Source of the DNA: an uncultured Kiritimatiellota bacterium
GTDB taxonomy: Bacteria; Verrucomicrobiota; Kiritimatiellia; RFP12; UBA1067
Direction: 5' to 3'
Length of the DNA stretch: 18,069 bases
Assembly (NCBI GenBank): GCA_934635385.1
Contig: CAKTZI010000059.1
Location: 1 to 18,069 of the forward strand
Below are positions 1 through 9,300 of the stretch, piece after piece. Each line of letters begins with the position of its first letter. The stretch's first letter is position 1. Under the pieces are notes generated by a model. The model saw only the letters and a list, made by a program, of their open reading frames with translations. It was not told the origin of the DNA and searched no databases. The position numbers and the translations under genes were made by a program.

Positions 1-77
1 CGCGTCACGGCGCGTCACGGCGCGTCACGGCGCGTCACGGCGCGTCACGGCGCGTCACGGCGCGTCACGGCGCGTCA
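1..77. repeat. 10-bp direct tandem repeat array (CGCGTCACGG)
   Basis: Seven perfect copies of CGCGTCACGG run head to tail from the first base, followed by a 7-base partial copy. The array may continue beyond the window edge. The unit is close to one DNA helical turn, so equivalent bases face the same side of the helix. It ends 28 bp before the start codon of the first gene. One forward frame reads through the array straight into that gene with no stop, and another runs until a TAG at 78-80, so part of it could be coding upstream. I see no promoter in it. It may be a minisatellite, a set of protein-binding sites, or a repeat where an assembly ended. Confidence 0.95.
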
Positions 78-105
78 TAGGCAACAACAAAGGAAAAGGC
101 AAACC

Positions 106-1599
106 ATGCAACGAAAGAAAACAGGCAAACACATCTGTCGGGGCGGACTGCTTCTGCTGGCGACCGCCGCACATGCGGTCGCGTCGGCGGGCATCGTCTC
201 CGTCTCGGCACGACAGACAGACGCGCAGACTGTCACCGTCGACTACGAACTCACGACCGAGGCCATTGTCACGGCCGACATTCTGCGGGACGGCGCATCG
301 ATCGGCACGAATGTCCTCGCCGTCTGCGCGGGCGACATCATGAAGCGTCTGCCGACGGGTTCCCATTCGTTCACGTGGGATGCGCGCGCGGGGTGGCCTG
401 GACATGACGGCGAGACGCAGACGCTCACGTTCGAGCTGACGGCGTGGGACGTGGACACGCCGCCGGACGTCATCGTGAGCGACTTGCGCGACGGAACTCT
501 TCGCTACTATCCGGGTCTGGCGGCGTTGCCGGACGGCGTGACGGCCGACCGCTACAAGACGACGGAGATCGTCTTTCGCCGCATTCCCGGCACGGCGGCG
601 GGCGAATGGACGATGGGCTCGCCGGAGAGCGAGGCGGGGCGCGCCTCGAAGACCGCAGGCAACTGGGGCGACGAGACGCAGCACCGCGTGCGCTTCACGA
701 ACGACTGGTACATGGGCGTCTACCCAGTCACGCACGCCCAGTATCTGCGCGTGACGGGGAACTGTCCGGCGGCGTTTTTCACGAACGCGCTCGCCCGCGC
801 CAAGCGTCCGCTGGATGGCCTCAGCTTCGATGCCGTGCGTGGCCTGACATGGCCGACCGGCCTGTTTGACGGGGCGCGCGCGGACAGGGCCGTCTCCAAG
901 TTCCGCACGGCGTCCGGTCTCTACCTCGACCTGCCGACGGAAGCGCAGTGGGAGTTCGCGTGCCGCGCGGGCACGACGACGCCGTATGCCACAGGCGAAA
1001 CGCTCACGGGCGGACGTTTCGCGGACAACGGGGGGTATCCGTCCGAAGACTACCCGGAGAATCTCGACGGCTTTGTCAAGGGCGAGACCGCCGGCTACCG
1101 GAACTGGACTTCCGGCAACGGTGCACCGGAAGTCGGCTCTTTTGCGCCGAATGGCTTCGGCCTCTATGATCTGCAGGGCGGCGTGTTTGAGTATTGCCTC
1201 GACTGGGTTGACCCGAACGGCTGGGACACGACGGGCGTTCACACGAACCCGGTTGGTGCGGCGGGGCTGGACGCCGCGTTTGGCAAGGCCATTGTCGCGC
1301 GCGGTGGCGCGTGGACATCGCCGACGGCGGAATGCCGGAGCGCGGCGCGCCGTGTTCAGAACTGCTATCAGGCGGGCGGTGTGGCTCAGGAGTTCGGCTT
1401 TCGGCTCGCCCTCCAGAACGTCTCGCCGGAGGTGCGCAAGGAGTCGAAGACGGCAACGGTCGCCGTCACAACCGAGAATCCCGTCGGCGTGACGAGCGGC
1501 ACGGCGGACGGCCTTGACGTGCGCACCGTCTGGACAGCCGTCACGGACTACATGGAGATCCTGACGGCCAAGCTGGGCGCGCTGTTCATTCTCCGCTAA
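106..1599 (+). CDS. Secreted SUMF1-domain protein, paralogue 1 (FGE-sulfatase fold, catalytically degenerate)
   Basis: A 497-residue exported protein. Residues 1-28 look like a signal peptide with an A-S-A cleavage site. Residues about 29-160 form a beta-rich domain shared with the two downstream paralogues (common features: ELTAW, then PPD, then DLR and RYY). Residues about 165-436 are a SUMF1/FGE-sulfatase domain, with TMGSPESEAG, LPTEAQWEFACRAGT and the closing CRSAARR...FGFRLA. True formylglycine-generating enzymes use two cysteines near the end of this fold. Here only the second is present (C410), and the first aligns with a serine, so sulfatase activation is unlikely and a binding or structural role is more plausible. 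Residues 437-497 are a tail absent from the paralogues, ending in a hydrophobic stretch. The ATG at 106 is preferred because it begins the signal peptide and follows purine-rich AAAAGG, although the frame is open upstream to the window edge. Confidence 0.85.
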   Translation: MQRKKTGKHICRGGLLLLATAAHAVASAGIVSVSARQTDAQTVTVDYELTTEAIVTADILRDGASIGTNVLAVCAGDIMKRLPTGSHSFTWDARAGWPGHDGETQTLTFELTAWDVDTPPDVIVSDLRDGTLRYYPGLAALPDGVTADRYKTTEIVFRRIPGTAAGEWTMGSPESEAGRASKTAGNWGDETQHRVRFTNDWYMGVYPVTHAQYLRVTGNCPAAFFTNALARAKRPLDGLSFDAVRGLTWPTGLFDGARADRAVSKFRTASGLYLDLPTEAQWEFACRAGTTTPYATGETLTGGRFADNGGYPSEDYPENLDGFVKGETAGYRNWTSGNGAPEVGSFAPNGFGLYDLQGGVFEYCLDWVDPNGWDTTGVHTNPVGAAGLDAAFGKAIVARGGAWTSPTAECRSAARRVQNCYQAGGVAQEFGFRLALQNVSPEVRKESKTATVAVTTENPVGVTSGTADGLDVRTVWTAVTDYMEILTAKLGALFILR

Positions 1600-1623
1600 G
1601 AAAATTCTGAAAGGTTCAAGAAG

Positions 1624-2940
1624 ATGAAAAGTTTCCTTGGTTTCGTGGGTCTGGTCGCGGGCTTTCAGCTGTTCACGCAGCCGCCTCAGGTGTCGAACGT
1701 GACCGTGACGCAGGATGCCGCCACGCGGCGCGTGACGGTCAGCTATGACTTGGATCGCGACGCCCTCGTGACGGCGCGGATCTACACGAACGGCGTGGCG
1801 CTCGCGGGCGCGGCGCTTTCGGCGTTCGTCGGCGACGTCAACGCCCTCGTCACGAACGCGGCGGGCGCGACGGCGCACCGCTTCCTCTGGCAGCCGGTGG
1901 ACGGCTTGGAGGGCGTGAACCGCGCGGACGCGGTGCGCGTCGAGCTGACGGCGTGGAAGACGGATGCGCCGCCGGATTACCTCGTGGCCGATTTGCGCGG
2001 CACGGACGTGCGCTACTATGCGTCGGCGGACGACCTGCCGGGTGGGCTGGACGATGACCGCTATCGCACGGATTACGTGGTCTTCCGGCGCATCCGCGCA
2101 GCGGGGCAGTCGTTCAAGATGGGATCGACCGCGACCGAGTTCGGACGCATCGCCAACACGGGCAACTACGGGAACGAGGACTTCCACACCGTCTCGTTCA
2201 CGAAGGACTTCTGGCTCGCCGTCTTCGAGACGACGCAGTACCAGTATTGGCGGATGTCCGGCGACTGGCCGTCGAGCTATTCCAACCTTACGACGCGGGC
2301 GACGCGGCCCGTCCATCGCCTGAGTTCCGTCGCGATTCGCGGCGACAAATGGCCGGAAGGCGGCTTCGACGGCGTGGGCGGCGTTCTTGCGAAAGTGCGT
2401 GTCGTGACGGGGCTTCGGGTTGACCTGCCGACGGAAGCGCAGTGGGAGTTCGCGTGCCGCGCGGGCACGACGGCCAGCCTCAACGGCGGAATCGACGTGT
2501 CCGCCGCCGATGTGCCGTTGGCGGTCGATCCCGCGCTGTCGTTGCTTGGCCGCTATGCCGACAACGGCGGGCTTCTCGCGGACGGCGCGAAGCCAGACCC
2601 TGCCGAGGGCGACGTCGCACAGGCCATGGCGCGCGTCGGCTCCTACGCGCCGAACGCCTGGGGCCTTTACGACATGCACGGCAATGTCGGCGAATACTGC
2701 CTTGACTACTGCAACTACAGGGACGGCAATTACGGCGGACTCGGCACGGCGGACGCGACCGATCCGGTCGGGGCGACCAAGGCTGACTGCACTGCGCACA
2801 GCGACTGGCTGCCCGTCCGCATTGTGCGCGGCGGGTCGTGGGATGTTTCGCCGCGCCATTGCCGGAGTGCGGCGCGGCGGTATCAGATCGAGACGGGCGG
2901 CAGCGATGCGTTTGGTTTCCGTCTGGCGATTCAGGACTAA
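1624..2940 (+). CDS. Secreted SUMF1-domain protein, paralogue 2
   Basis: A 438-residue paralogue of the preceding gene, starting 24 bp after its stop, with GAAAGG 9 nt before the ATG. The N-terminus (MKSFLGFVGLVAGFQLF) is hydrophobic and signal-like but has no clear A-x-A site. Residues about 22-155 are the shared beta-rich domain; about 160-438 are the SUMF1 domain with KMGSTATEFG, LPTEAQWEFACRAGT, GLYDMHGNVGEYCLDY, RGGSW and CRSAARR...FGFRLA. The cysteine corresponding to the second FGE cysteine is C413; the first position is valine. It ends directly after the domain, without the extra tail of paralogue 1. No sulfatase gene lies nearby, which argues further against a formylglycine-generating role. 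Probably co-transcribed with its neighbours. Confidence 0.85.
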   Translation: MKSFLGFVGLVAGFQLFTQPPQVSNVTVTQDAATRRVTVSYDLDRDALVTARIYTNGVALAGAALSAFVGDVNALVTNAAGATAHRFLWQPVDGLEGVNRADAVRVELTAWKTDAPPDYLVADLRGTDVRYYASADDLPGGLDDDRYRTDYVVFRRIRAAGQSFKMGSTATEFGRIANTGNYGNEDFHTVSFTKDFWLAVFETTQYQYWRMSGDWPSSYSNLTTRATRPVHRLSSVAIRGDKWPEGGFDGVGGVLAKVRVVTGLRVDLPTEAQWEFACRAGTTASLNGGIDVSAADVPLAVDPALSLLGRYADNGGLLADGAKPDPAEGDVAQAMARVGSYAPNAWGLYDMHGNVGEYCLDYCNYRDGNYGGLGTADATDPVGATKADCTAHSDWLPVRIVRGGSWDVSPRHCRSAARRYQIETGGSDAFGFRLAIQD

Positions 2941-2960
2941 TCGGACTGGAGGATTTTGAC

Positions 2961-4265
2961 ATGAAGAAGCTTGTTTGTTCCCTTTGCGGTCTGGCGGCGT
3001 TCGCGGCGTGGGCGCTCCCGGAGATTTCGGACGTGCAGATGACGCAGGCGGCGGGCGGCGGCGCCGTGACGATTTCCTATCGTCTCAGCGGCGGCCCGGC
3101 CGTCGTCACGCTGGACATCGAGACGAATGGCGTGTCCATTGGACGCTTCGGCCTTGGCGCGCCGACGGGCGACGCCAACGCCTGGGTGACGGACGGCGCG
3201 CATCGGATCAAGTGGCGTCCGGCGAACACCCTGCGCACCGTCGGCATTGACGCGGTGAACGCGCGCGCCGTCCTGACGGCGTGGACACCGAACCGGATGC
3301 CCGACTACCTCGTCTGCGACCTGACGGGTGGGGACAGGCCCCGCTACTTCGTGAACGAGGCGGACTTGCCGGGCGACAACGGGGTGCAAAGCGACATCTA
3401 CAAGACCGAGAAGCTGCTCCTCAAGTTCGTCCGTGCCCGTGACGTCGCGTGGTCGATGGGGGCTTCGACGAACGAGGCCGGGTTCATCGGCTGGAACGCG
3501 GAGAAGAATGCGCAGGTCGTCGGCAATCAGGGCGGCGAGCCGCTACGGCAGGTGATGCTGACGCAGAACTACTACCTCGGCGTCTACGAGGTCACGCAAG
3601 ACCAGTATCGCCGCGTCATGGGGACAAACCCCTCGACGTTCGCCACGGCGGACGACAGCGCAAAGCGTCCCGTCGAGAACGTCTCCTACAACATGCTCCG
3701 CGTCAGCACGGGGAAAGGCTGGCCGAGCGGCGGACACGCAACGGTCGGAGACTTCGCGCTCGCGCAGTTCCGCGCAAAGGCGTCGCTCGCGCTCGACCTG
3801 CCGACGGAGGCGCAGTGGGAGTTCGCGTGCCGCGCGGGGACTGGAAGCCCGTTCGCTGATTACCGCACGATTTTCGGTACGGCGGCGACGGCCAAGGGCG
3901 AGAACGACGCGACAGTCGTGCCGGAACTCGATGACCTCGGCCGCTACGCAGGGAACGGCACGGAGACGGCGGTCGTCGGCTCGTATGAACCGAATGCCTG
4001 GGGCTTCTACGATCTGCACGGCAACGTGCAGGAATGGGTTCTCGATTTCTGCAACCCCTGGCCGGCGGCGGACGGGCTCGTCGTTGATCCGACGGGCGGC
4101 ACGAACGCCGAGGCGTATGCGGGAACGACGCGCGTCCTGAAGGGCGGCGCCTACAATTCGAGCGCACGGCGGTGCCGGTCGGCGGCGCGGCGGTTCAACG
4201 TGCCGAACGGGGCTCAGTCGAGCTTCGGCTTTCGCCTCTGCTGGACGGTGGAGGAGGCCAACTGA
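2961..4265 (+). CDS. Secreted SUMF1-domain protein, paralogue 3
   Basis: A 434-residue third tandem paralogue. The frame is open upstream, but the ATG at 2961 is chosen because GGAGG (2948-2952) lies 8 nt before it and translation then starts with a good signal peptide (MKKLVCSLCGLAAFAAWA, cleavage before LPE). An N-terminal beta-rich domain (VQMTQA...VTISYRL...LTAW) precedes a SUMF1 domain with WSMGASTNEAG, YEVTQDQYRRVMG, LPTEAQWEFACRAG, HGNVQEWVLDF and CRSAARR...FGFRL. This copy has the motif pattern closest to generic SUMF1 proteins (NVQEW). The second FGE cysteine position is C405; the first is serine. Its stop codon overlaps the next gene's ATG (TGATG), indicating coupled translation with the glycosidase. 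Confidence 0.87.
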   Translation: MKKLVCSLCGLAAFAAWALPEISDVQMTQAAGGGAVTISYRLSGGPAVVTLDIETNGVSIGRFGLGAPTGDANAWVTDGAHRIKWRPANTLRTVGIDAVNARAVLTAWTPNRMPDYLVCDLTGGDRPRYFVNEADLPGDNGVQSDIYKTEKLLLKFVRARDVAWSMGASTNEAGFIGWNAEKNAQVVGNQGGEPLRQVMLTQNYYLGVYEVTQDQYRRVMGTNPSTFATADDSAKRPVENVSYNMLRVSTGKGWPSGGHATVGDFALAQFRAKASLALDLPTEAQWEFACRAGTGSPFADYRTIFGTAATAKGENDATVVPELDDLGRYAGNGTETAVVGSYEPNAWGFYDLHGNVQEWVLDFCNPWPAADGLVVDPTGGTNAEAYAGTTRVLKGGAYNSSARRCRSAARRFNVPNGAQSSFGFRLCWTVEEAN

Positions 4266-6304
4266 TGCGCGGCGCGTGGTTGTCTGCCGTCGGGTTGGCG
4301 GTCGTCATGGCGGGCGGTTGCATGCGGGGTGCGGACGCGACAAGGCGCGTCCCGCCCGCTGCGGCGACGGGGTTCTTTCGTGTCGAGCAGGACGGCGAGG
4401 GGCGCTGGTGGGCGCATCGGCCGGACGGGGCGCGCTTCGTTCCGATCGGCATCGACCATGTGAAATACGACGGCTTCGTCTGCGAGGCCCTGGGCTTCAA
4501 GCAGGCCTACAAGGAGGCGAACGAACGGGACTTCGGCGGCGACGAGAAGCGCTGGGCGGCGGACACGATCCGCAAGCTGAAGATGTGGGGCTTCAATCTT
4601 TTGGGGCCGGGTGCGAACACGAACCTCTTCGGGCAGGGCCTCGCCTACGCGAAGCAGCTGCCGATGGGCGCGAAGTTCATCGCAAAGGACGATTCCGACA
4701 CGAAGCTCGCGACCTACATGCCGAACATGTTCTCGCCGAAGTTCCCGGCCTACTGCGATGCGGTGGCGGCACGCGAATGCGCTCCGCGCGCGAACGACCC
4801 CGATCTCTTCGGCTACTTCCTCGACAATGAGATCCACTGGTGGGGCGCGGGCTCGCCGAACGGCGGACTGGGGCTCTTCGATGCGGCGGCGAAACTGCCC
4901 GCGACGCACAGTGCGCATCAGGCCCTCGCGGCATTTTTGTCCGAACGGGGAATTGACGATCCGGCAAAGGCGAACGACGAGATCCGCGAGGCGTTCGTGC
5001 TGATGGCGGCGCGGCGGTTCTTTTCCGTCACGACGGCGGCGATTCGCAAGTACGACACGAACCACCTGATCCTCGGCGTGCGTTTCGCCGGGCTGACGGG
5101 GGCGCACGAGGCCGTCTGGCGGGCGTGCGGCGAGTTCTGCGACGTCGTTTCGTTCAACGCCTATCCCTACGCCGACTTGCGGCGGAACGTCGTCTGGGCC
5201 GAAAACGAGATCGAGCCGGTCACGCTCGGCGCGGCGTTTCGGCGTAAGCACGAGACCGCCCGCAAGCCGCTCATGGTGACGGAATGGAGCTTCCCCGCGC
5301 TTGATGCCGGGCTGCCCTGCACGAAGGGCTGCGGCCAGCGCGTCGAGACGCAGGCGGATCGCCGTGACGCTTCGGTGCTGTGCGCGCGGACGATGCTGTC
5401 GCTGCCGTTCCTGATTGGCTACGACTACTTCATGTGGGTGGACGAGCCGCCGCTCGGCGTCGTGAAGGGGTTCATGGAGAACTCGAACTACGGACTCGTC
5501 AACGAGGACGGCCAGGCGTATGATCTGCTGACGGCGGCGTTCGCCGAGATTCACCGCGATCCCGTCGCCGCGCGGTTGGCGCCGCCGCCCGCGCCGTTTG
5601 CGCGTCCACAGGGCGTCTTCACGCTCGCGGAGGTTCAGCGCAAGGTCGGGGGCGTCGTCGCGCCGCCGTTTGCCGTGCGCGTCGGCGCGAAGCGGATCTC
5701 TCCGAAGGTCAACTTCATGGTCTGCCTGCGGGATGACGACCGCAAGCTCCGCTGGTGCGAGGTGTCGCGCGTGACGGCTGTCGAAACGGCGGCGGACGGG
5801 GTTTTGGTGGTCACGGGCGAGGGACGGGACGGCGACTACGGCTTTCGTGCCGTTTGCGCGGTCGGCGGTCTCGCGGGAACGAACGCCTATGCCGTTTCGC
5901 TCGTGCGTATCGAGAACGTCGGCACGAAGCCGCTCAGACCCGAATCGTTCTACTTTCAGCTGTTCGAGCCGTTTGCGTCCGCGACGCCGGACGTTCCCGC
6001 CTACACGCCGAATGTCTGGCGGCGCATCTGGCGTCAGGCGTGGTTTGAGCCGGACGGCGGAAAGTTCTCCGGCCTTCTGACGTGGGCGGATCGCGTCTCG
6101 ACGTTCCTCTTCTGGAAGGGCGCGAACGGCAAGGGCGTGCATCCCGACGCGAGCTTCTTCCCTGAACGACGCTTGTCGCTGGAACCGGGCGAGGCATATG
6201 CGCCGGCGGCGGGGGCGGTATATGTCATCGGCCTCACGGGCACGGGCGGCGCGTCCGCGTGGCGAAAAGCGTCCGACGAACTGAACGAAAAGGTCTGCAA
6301 ATGA
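4265..6304 (+). CDS. Exported clan GH-A-like glycoside hydrolase (agarase-like TIM barrel), family unassigned
   Basis: A 679-residue exported protein. The ATG at 4265 overlaps the previous stop, with GGAGG 7 nt upstream. The N-terminus has a hydrophobic segment ending in A-G-G-C (C19), an imperfect lipobox, so a lipoprotein is possible. FFRVEQDGEGRWWAHRPDG followed by FVPIGIDHV resembles the opening of agarase-like and other GH-A TIM-barrel enzymes. The likely acid/base is E189 in YFLDNEIHWW and the likely nucleophile E340 in MVTEWSFPA, 151 residues apart as expected for strands 4 and 7 of a GH-A barrel. Residues about 440-679 look like one or more beta-sandwich domains. I cannot assign a CAZy family or a substrate; proximity to GH36 and GH28 suggests plant or algal galactose- or galacturonate-containing polymers. 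The last bases overlap the next gene (ATGA). Confidence 0.72.
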   Translation: MRGAWLSAVGLAVVMAGGCMRGADATRRVPPAAATGFFRVEQDGEGRWWAHRPDGARFVPIGIDHVKYDGFVCEALGFKQAYKEANERDFGGDEKRWAADTIRKLKMWGFNLLGPGANTNLFGQGLAYAKQLPMGAKFIAKDDSDTKLATYMPNMFSPKFPAYCDAVAARECAPRANDPDLFGYFLDNEIHWWGAGSPNGGLGLFDAAAKLPATHSAHQALAAFLSERGIDDPAKANDEIREAFVLMAARRFFSVTTAAIRKYDTNHLILGVRFAGLTGAHEAVWRACGEFCDVVSFNAYPYADLRRNVVWAENEIEPVTLGAAFRRKHETARKPLMVTEWSFPALDAGLPCTKGCGQRVETQADRRDASVLCARTMLSLPFLIGYDYFMWVDEPPLGVVKGFMENSNYGLVNEDGQAYDLLTAAFAEIHRDPVAARLAPPPAPFARPQGVFTLAEVQRKVGGVVAPPFAVRVGAKRISPKVNFMVCLRDDDRKLRWCEVSRVTAVETAADGVLVVTGEGRDGDYGFRAVCAVGGLAGTNAYAVSLVRIENVGTKPLRPESFYFQLFEPFASATPDVPAYTPNVWRRIWRQAWFEPDGGKFSGLLTWADRVSTFLFWKGANGKGVHPDASFFPERRLSLEPGEAYAPAAGAVYVIGLTGTGGASAWRKASDELNEKVCK

Positions 6305-9300
6305 GAGGTGGCGTTCGTTTCGCGTTGATCCTGATTGCCGCGTGTGCGTGTCGTGTGGCGGGTGGGCAGGAGGTCGCGGCGGAGGCGGAGACCGTGGCGC
6401 TTTCGACCAAGTCGCTGTCGCTCGTCTTCGGCAAGATCGCCGACGGACAGCGCTGGGGCGTCCTGCACTTCGGCGACCGCCTCGCGGACACCCGCGATGC
6501 GGTCGCCTTGACGTCCGTTCGGGCGGCTCTCGCGTACAAGGTGACGCTGGGCGTGCCGGAATCGGCCTCGTACTCCGTCCTTGGCTCGTCCGGACTGGAG
6601 GAGCTGAACCGCTTCGGCGGCCTCGCCGTGCAGCATGCGGACGGTTCGCTTTCGACGGAACTCGTCCTGCAGCGGACGGCGTTCGTCGCGGATGTGCCGG
6701 GGGCGACGCATCTCGTTTTCTGGTACCGCGACGCGGTGCACGACTTCAACGTGATCCAGCACTTCCGGGCACTGGCGGACGTCGACGTGATCGAGACGTG
6801 GGTCGAACTGTCCAACCGCGAGCCGGGAGCCGTGCGCCTGTTGCGGATGGACTCGTTCGCCCTCGACCTGCCGCGTCTCGCGGACACGTATCATGTGCAT
6901 CACCTGACGGGACAGTGGGCAAGCGAGGCGCATGTGGTCGAGAACAAGCTGAAGCGCGGCGAAACGCTGACGCTCGGCGCGCGGTCGGGTATCCGTGACG
7001 CCTGGGAAGGCGTGCCGGGCGTGATGGTGTCGTTGGGGGCGTGTGCCGACGAGCGGCAGGGGACGGTGTTTGGCGGCGTCCTGTGCTGGAGCGGAATCTG
7101 GGCGATTTCGGCGCGACGTGCGCCGGACGATGCGCTGTCGTTGCGGGCGGGGTACGATCCGGCGTTCGGCGCGTATGTGCTGGATCCGGGGCGAACGATT
7201 GATCTGCCGAAGTTCGCGTTCTCCTATTCCGCGCACGGCAAGGGGGGACTGTCGCGGAACTTCCACGACTGGGCGCGACAGTGGCAGATGCCGAATGGAC
7301 GCAAGGAGCGTCCGGTTCTGCTCAACAGTTGGGAGGGGGCCTACTTCACGTTTACGGAGGAGACGCTGCACGACATGATAGACGGTGTGGCGGCGATGGG
7401 CGGCGAACTGTTCGTCCTGGATGACGGCTGGTTCGGCATCGGAAAATACGCGCGGGATCTGGACGGCACGGGGCGGACGGGCCTCGGCGACTGGGTCGCC
7501 AATCCCGCGAAGCTGCCGCACGGACTCGCCGCGCTCGCAGACGCGGCCAGGCGGCGCGGGCTCAAGTTCGGCCTCTGGGTCGAGCCGGAGATGGCGAGCG
7601 TGAAGAGCGACTTCTATACGCGGCATCCGAACTGGGTGCTGCGCGAGAAGGCGCGTCCGCTCCGCACACGAACGGGACGCGAACAGGTCAATCTCGACCT
7701 CGTGAACCCAGCGGTGCGCGAAAACCTTCTGGGACAGCTCGATGCGCTTGTCGCGGACGTCGGCGAGCTCGCGTACCTGAAGTGGGACGCGAACGCCAAC
7801 CTGCTGAATCTCGGCTGTCCGTCGCTCGACGCGGCGCATCAGGCCAACTTTCCGTTTGACTATGTGAAGGGGCTGTATGACCTGCTCGGGCAATTGCGCG
7901 CGCGGCATCCGGGGCTCGACATCCAGAGCTGCGCCTCCGGCGGCGGACGCGCCGACTACGGCTTTCTGCGCTACGCCGACGAGTTCTGGGGCTCGGACGA
8001 CACGGACGCGCGCGAGCGCGTGTTCATCCAGTGGGGCGAAAGCCTGTTCTTTCCGGCGCAGGCGATCGGGGCGCACGTCACGAAGGCGCCCTACGGCGAC
8101 CTTGCGCGGGTGACGCCGCTCAAGTACCGCTTTGACGTCGCGATGTCGTGCCGCTTCGGGTTTGAGCTGGCGCCGAGCGACCTTTCGGCGGACGAGGTGG
8201 CGTTTGCGCGGCAGTGCGTGGCGGACTACAAGCGGCTGCGTCCGACGATTCAGCAGGGCGACCTCTATCGGCTCGTTTCGCCATACGGGCATTCCTACGC
8301 GGCGCTGATGCACGTCAGCAAGTCGCGGCGGGAGGCGGTCGTCTTCGTCTATGGGCTCACGCGCGGCAACTGGAGCGACTATCCGCCGCCGCTCGTCCTG
8401 GAAGGGCTTGATCCGGCGCGGCGGTATGCCGTCGCGGAGATCAACTTGCCGAAGGAACATGCCGCCCACAGCGAGGCCGTGGGGAAGGTCGTCACGGGCG
8501 AAGGGCTGATGACGCTGGGCGTGCCGTTTGCGCTCAAAGGCGACTACGACTCGCTGGTTCTGGTTTTGAGTGAGCCTACGGCGCTGAACACGGAGAAAGC
8601 GGAGACAGGAAAGCGCGAAAAAATATTCGACGTGCGGGCGTATCCGTCCGTTGCGGCGACGGTTGCCGCGTGCCGTGCGGCGGGTGGCGGTCGCATCATC
8701 GTGCCGAAGGGCGTCTGGCGGTCAAACGGCCCCGTGCAGCTCGCGAGCGACTGCGAACTGCACCTCGAAGACGGTGCGGAACTCGTCTTCTCGGACAGTC
8801 CGAAAGACTATCTGCCGGCGGTGCGCGTCGCCTACGAGGGCGTCGAGTGCTACAACTACTCGCCGCTCGTCTACGCCTACGGCGCGACGAACGTCGCCGT
8901 CACGGGGAAAGGCACGCTGCGGGCCGCGCACGCCTTCTGGTACGCCTGGAACTGGCACAATGCCGAGAGCCGAAAGGCGCTCGACGACCTTGCGGACGTC
9001 TGGCCGGCGGAGGGGCGTCCCGTCGCGGCGCGCGACATGACGAAGATTCCCGGTTGCCGACTGCGTCCGCAGTTTCTGCACTTCAACCGCTGCCGGAACG
9101 TGCGGGTCGAGGGCGTGCGCATCCGCGAGTCGCCGTTCTGGTGCATCCACACGTATGCCTGCGACGGCGTCGTTGTGCGGAACGTGGACGTCTGTGCGCA
9201 CATCCACAACTCGGACGGGCTTGACCTGGAGATGACGAAAAACGCGCTTGTCGAGGGCTGCACGTTCTGCCAGGGTGACGACGCGATCTGTGTGAAGGCG

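Noticed and set aside
1..77. The terminal repeat array as a CRISPR array.
   Set aside because: The units are 10 bp and directly adjacent, with no spacers and no cas genes.
55..2859. A 934-codon open frame on the - strand opposite the SUMF1 genes.
   Set aside because: It is an arginine-rich antisense shadow of the high-GC SUMF1 genes. Its internal repeats (for example REL-PLRFRRQV) are simply the complements of the conserved LPTEAQWEF blocks, and it has no recognisable domain.
2838..2960. An upstream ATG start for SUMF1 paralogue 3.
   Set aside because: It would overlap the previous gene by about 100 bp and bury a good signal peptide; the ATG at 2961 has a GGAGG at proper spacing.
106..4265. 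The SUMF1 triplet as targets of a diversity-generating retroelement, since such targets often use this fold.
   Set aside because: No reverse transcriptase is encoded in the window and I see no template/variable repeat pair with adenine-specific differences. The shared 51-bp block is identical rather than hypermutated and lies in the middle of the domain.
106..4265. The SUMF1 proteins as genuine formylglycine-generating enzymes for sulfatases.
   Set aside because: Each has only one of the two needed cysteines at the end of the fold, and no sulfatase is encoded in the window.
4214..8469. Long - strand open frames of 642 and 811 codons opposite the hydrolase genes.
   Set aside because: They are shadows of genes with clear catalytic motifs on the + strand; composition is Arg/Ala/His-rich with no domain or start signal.
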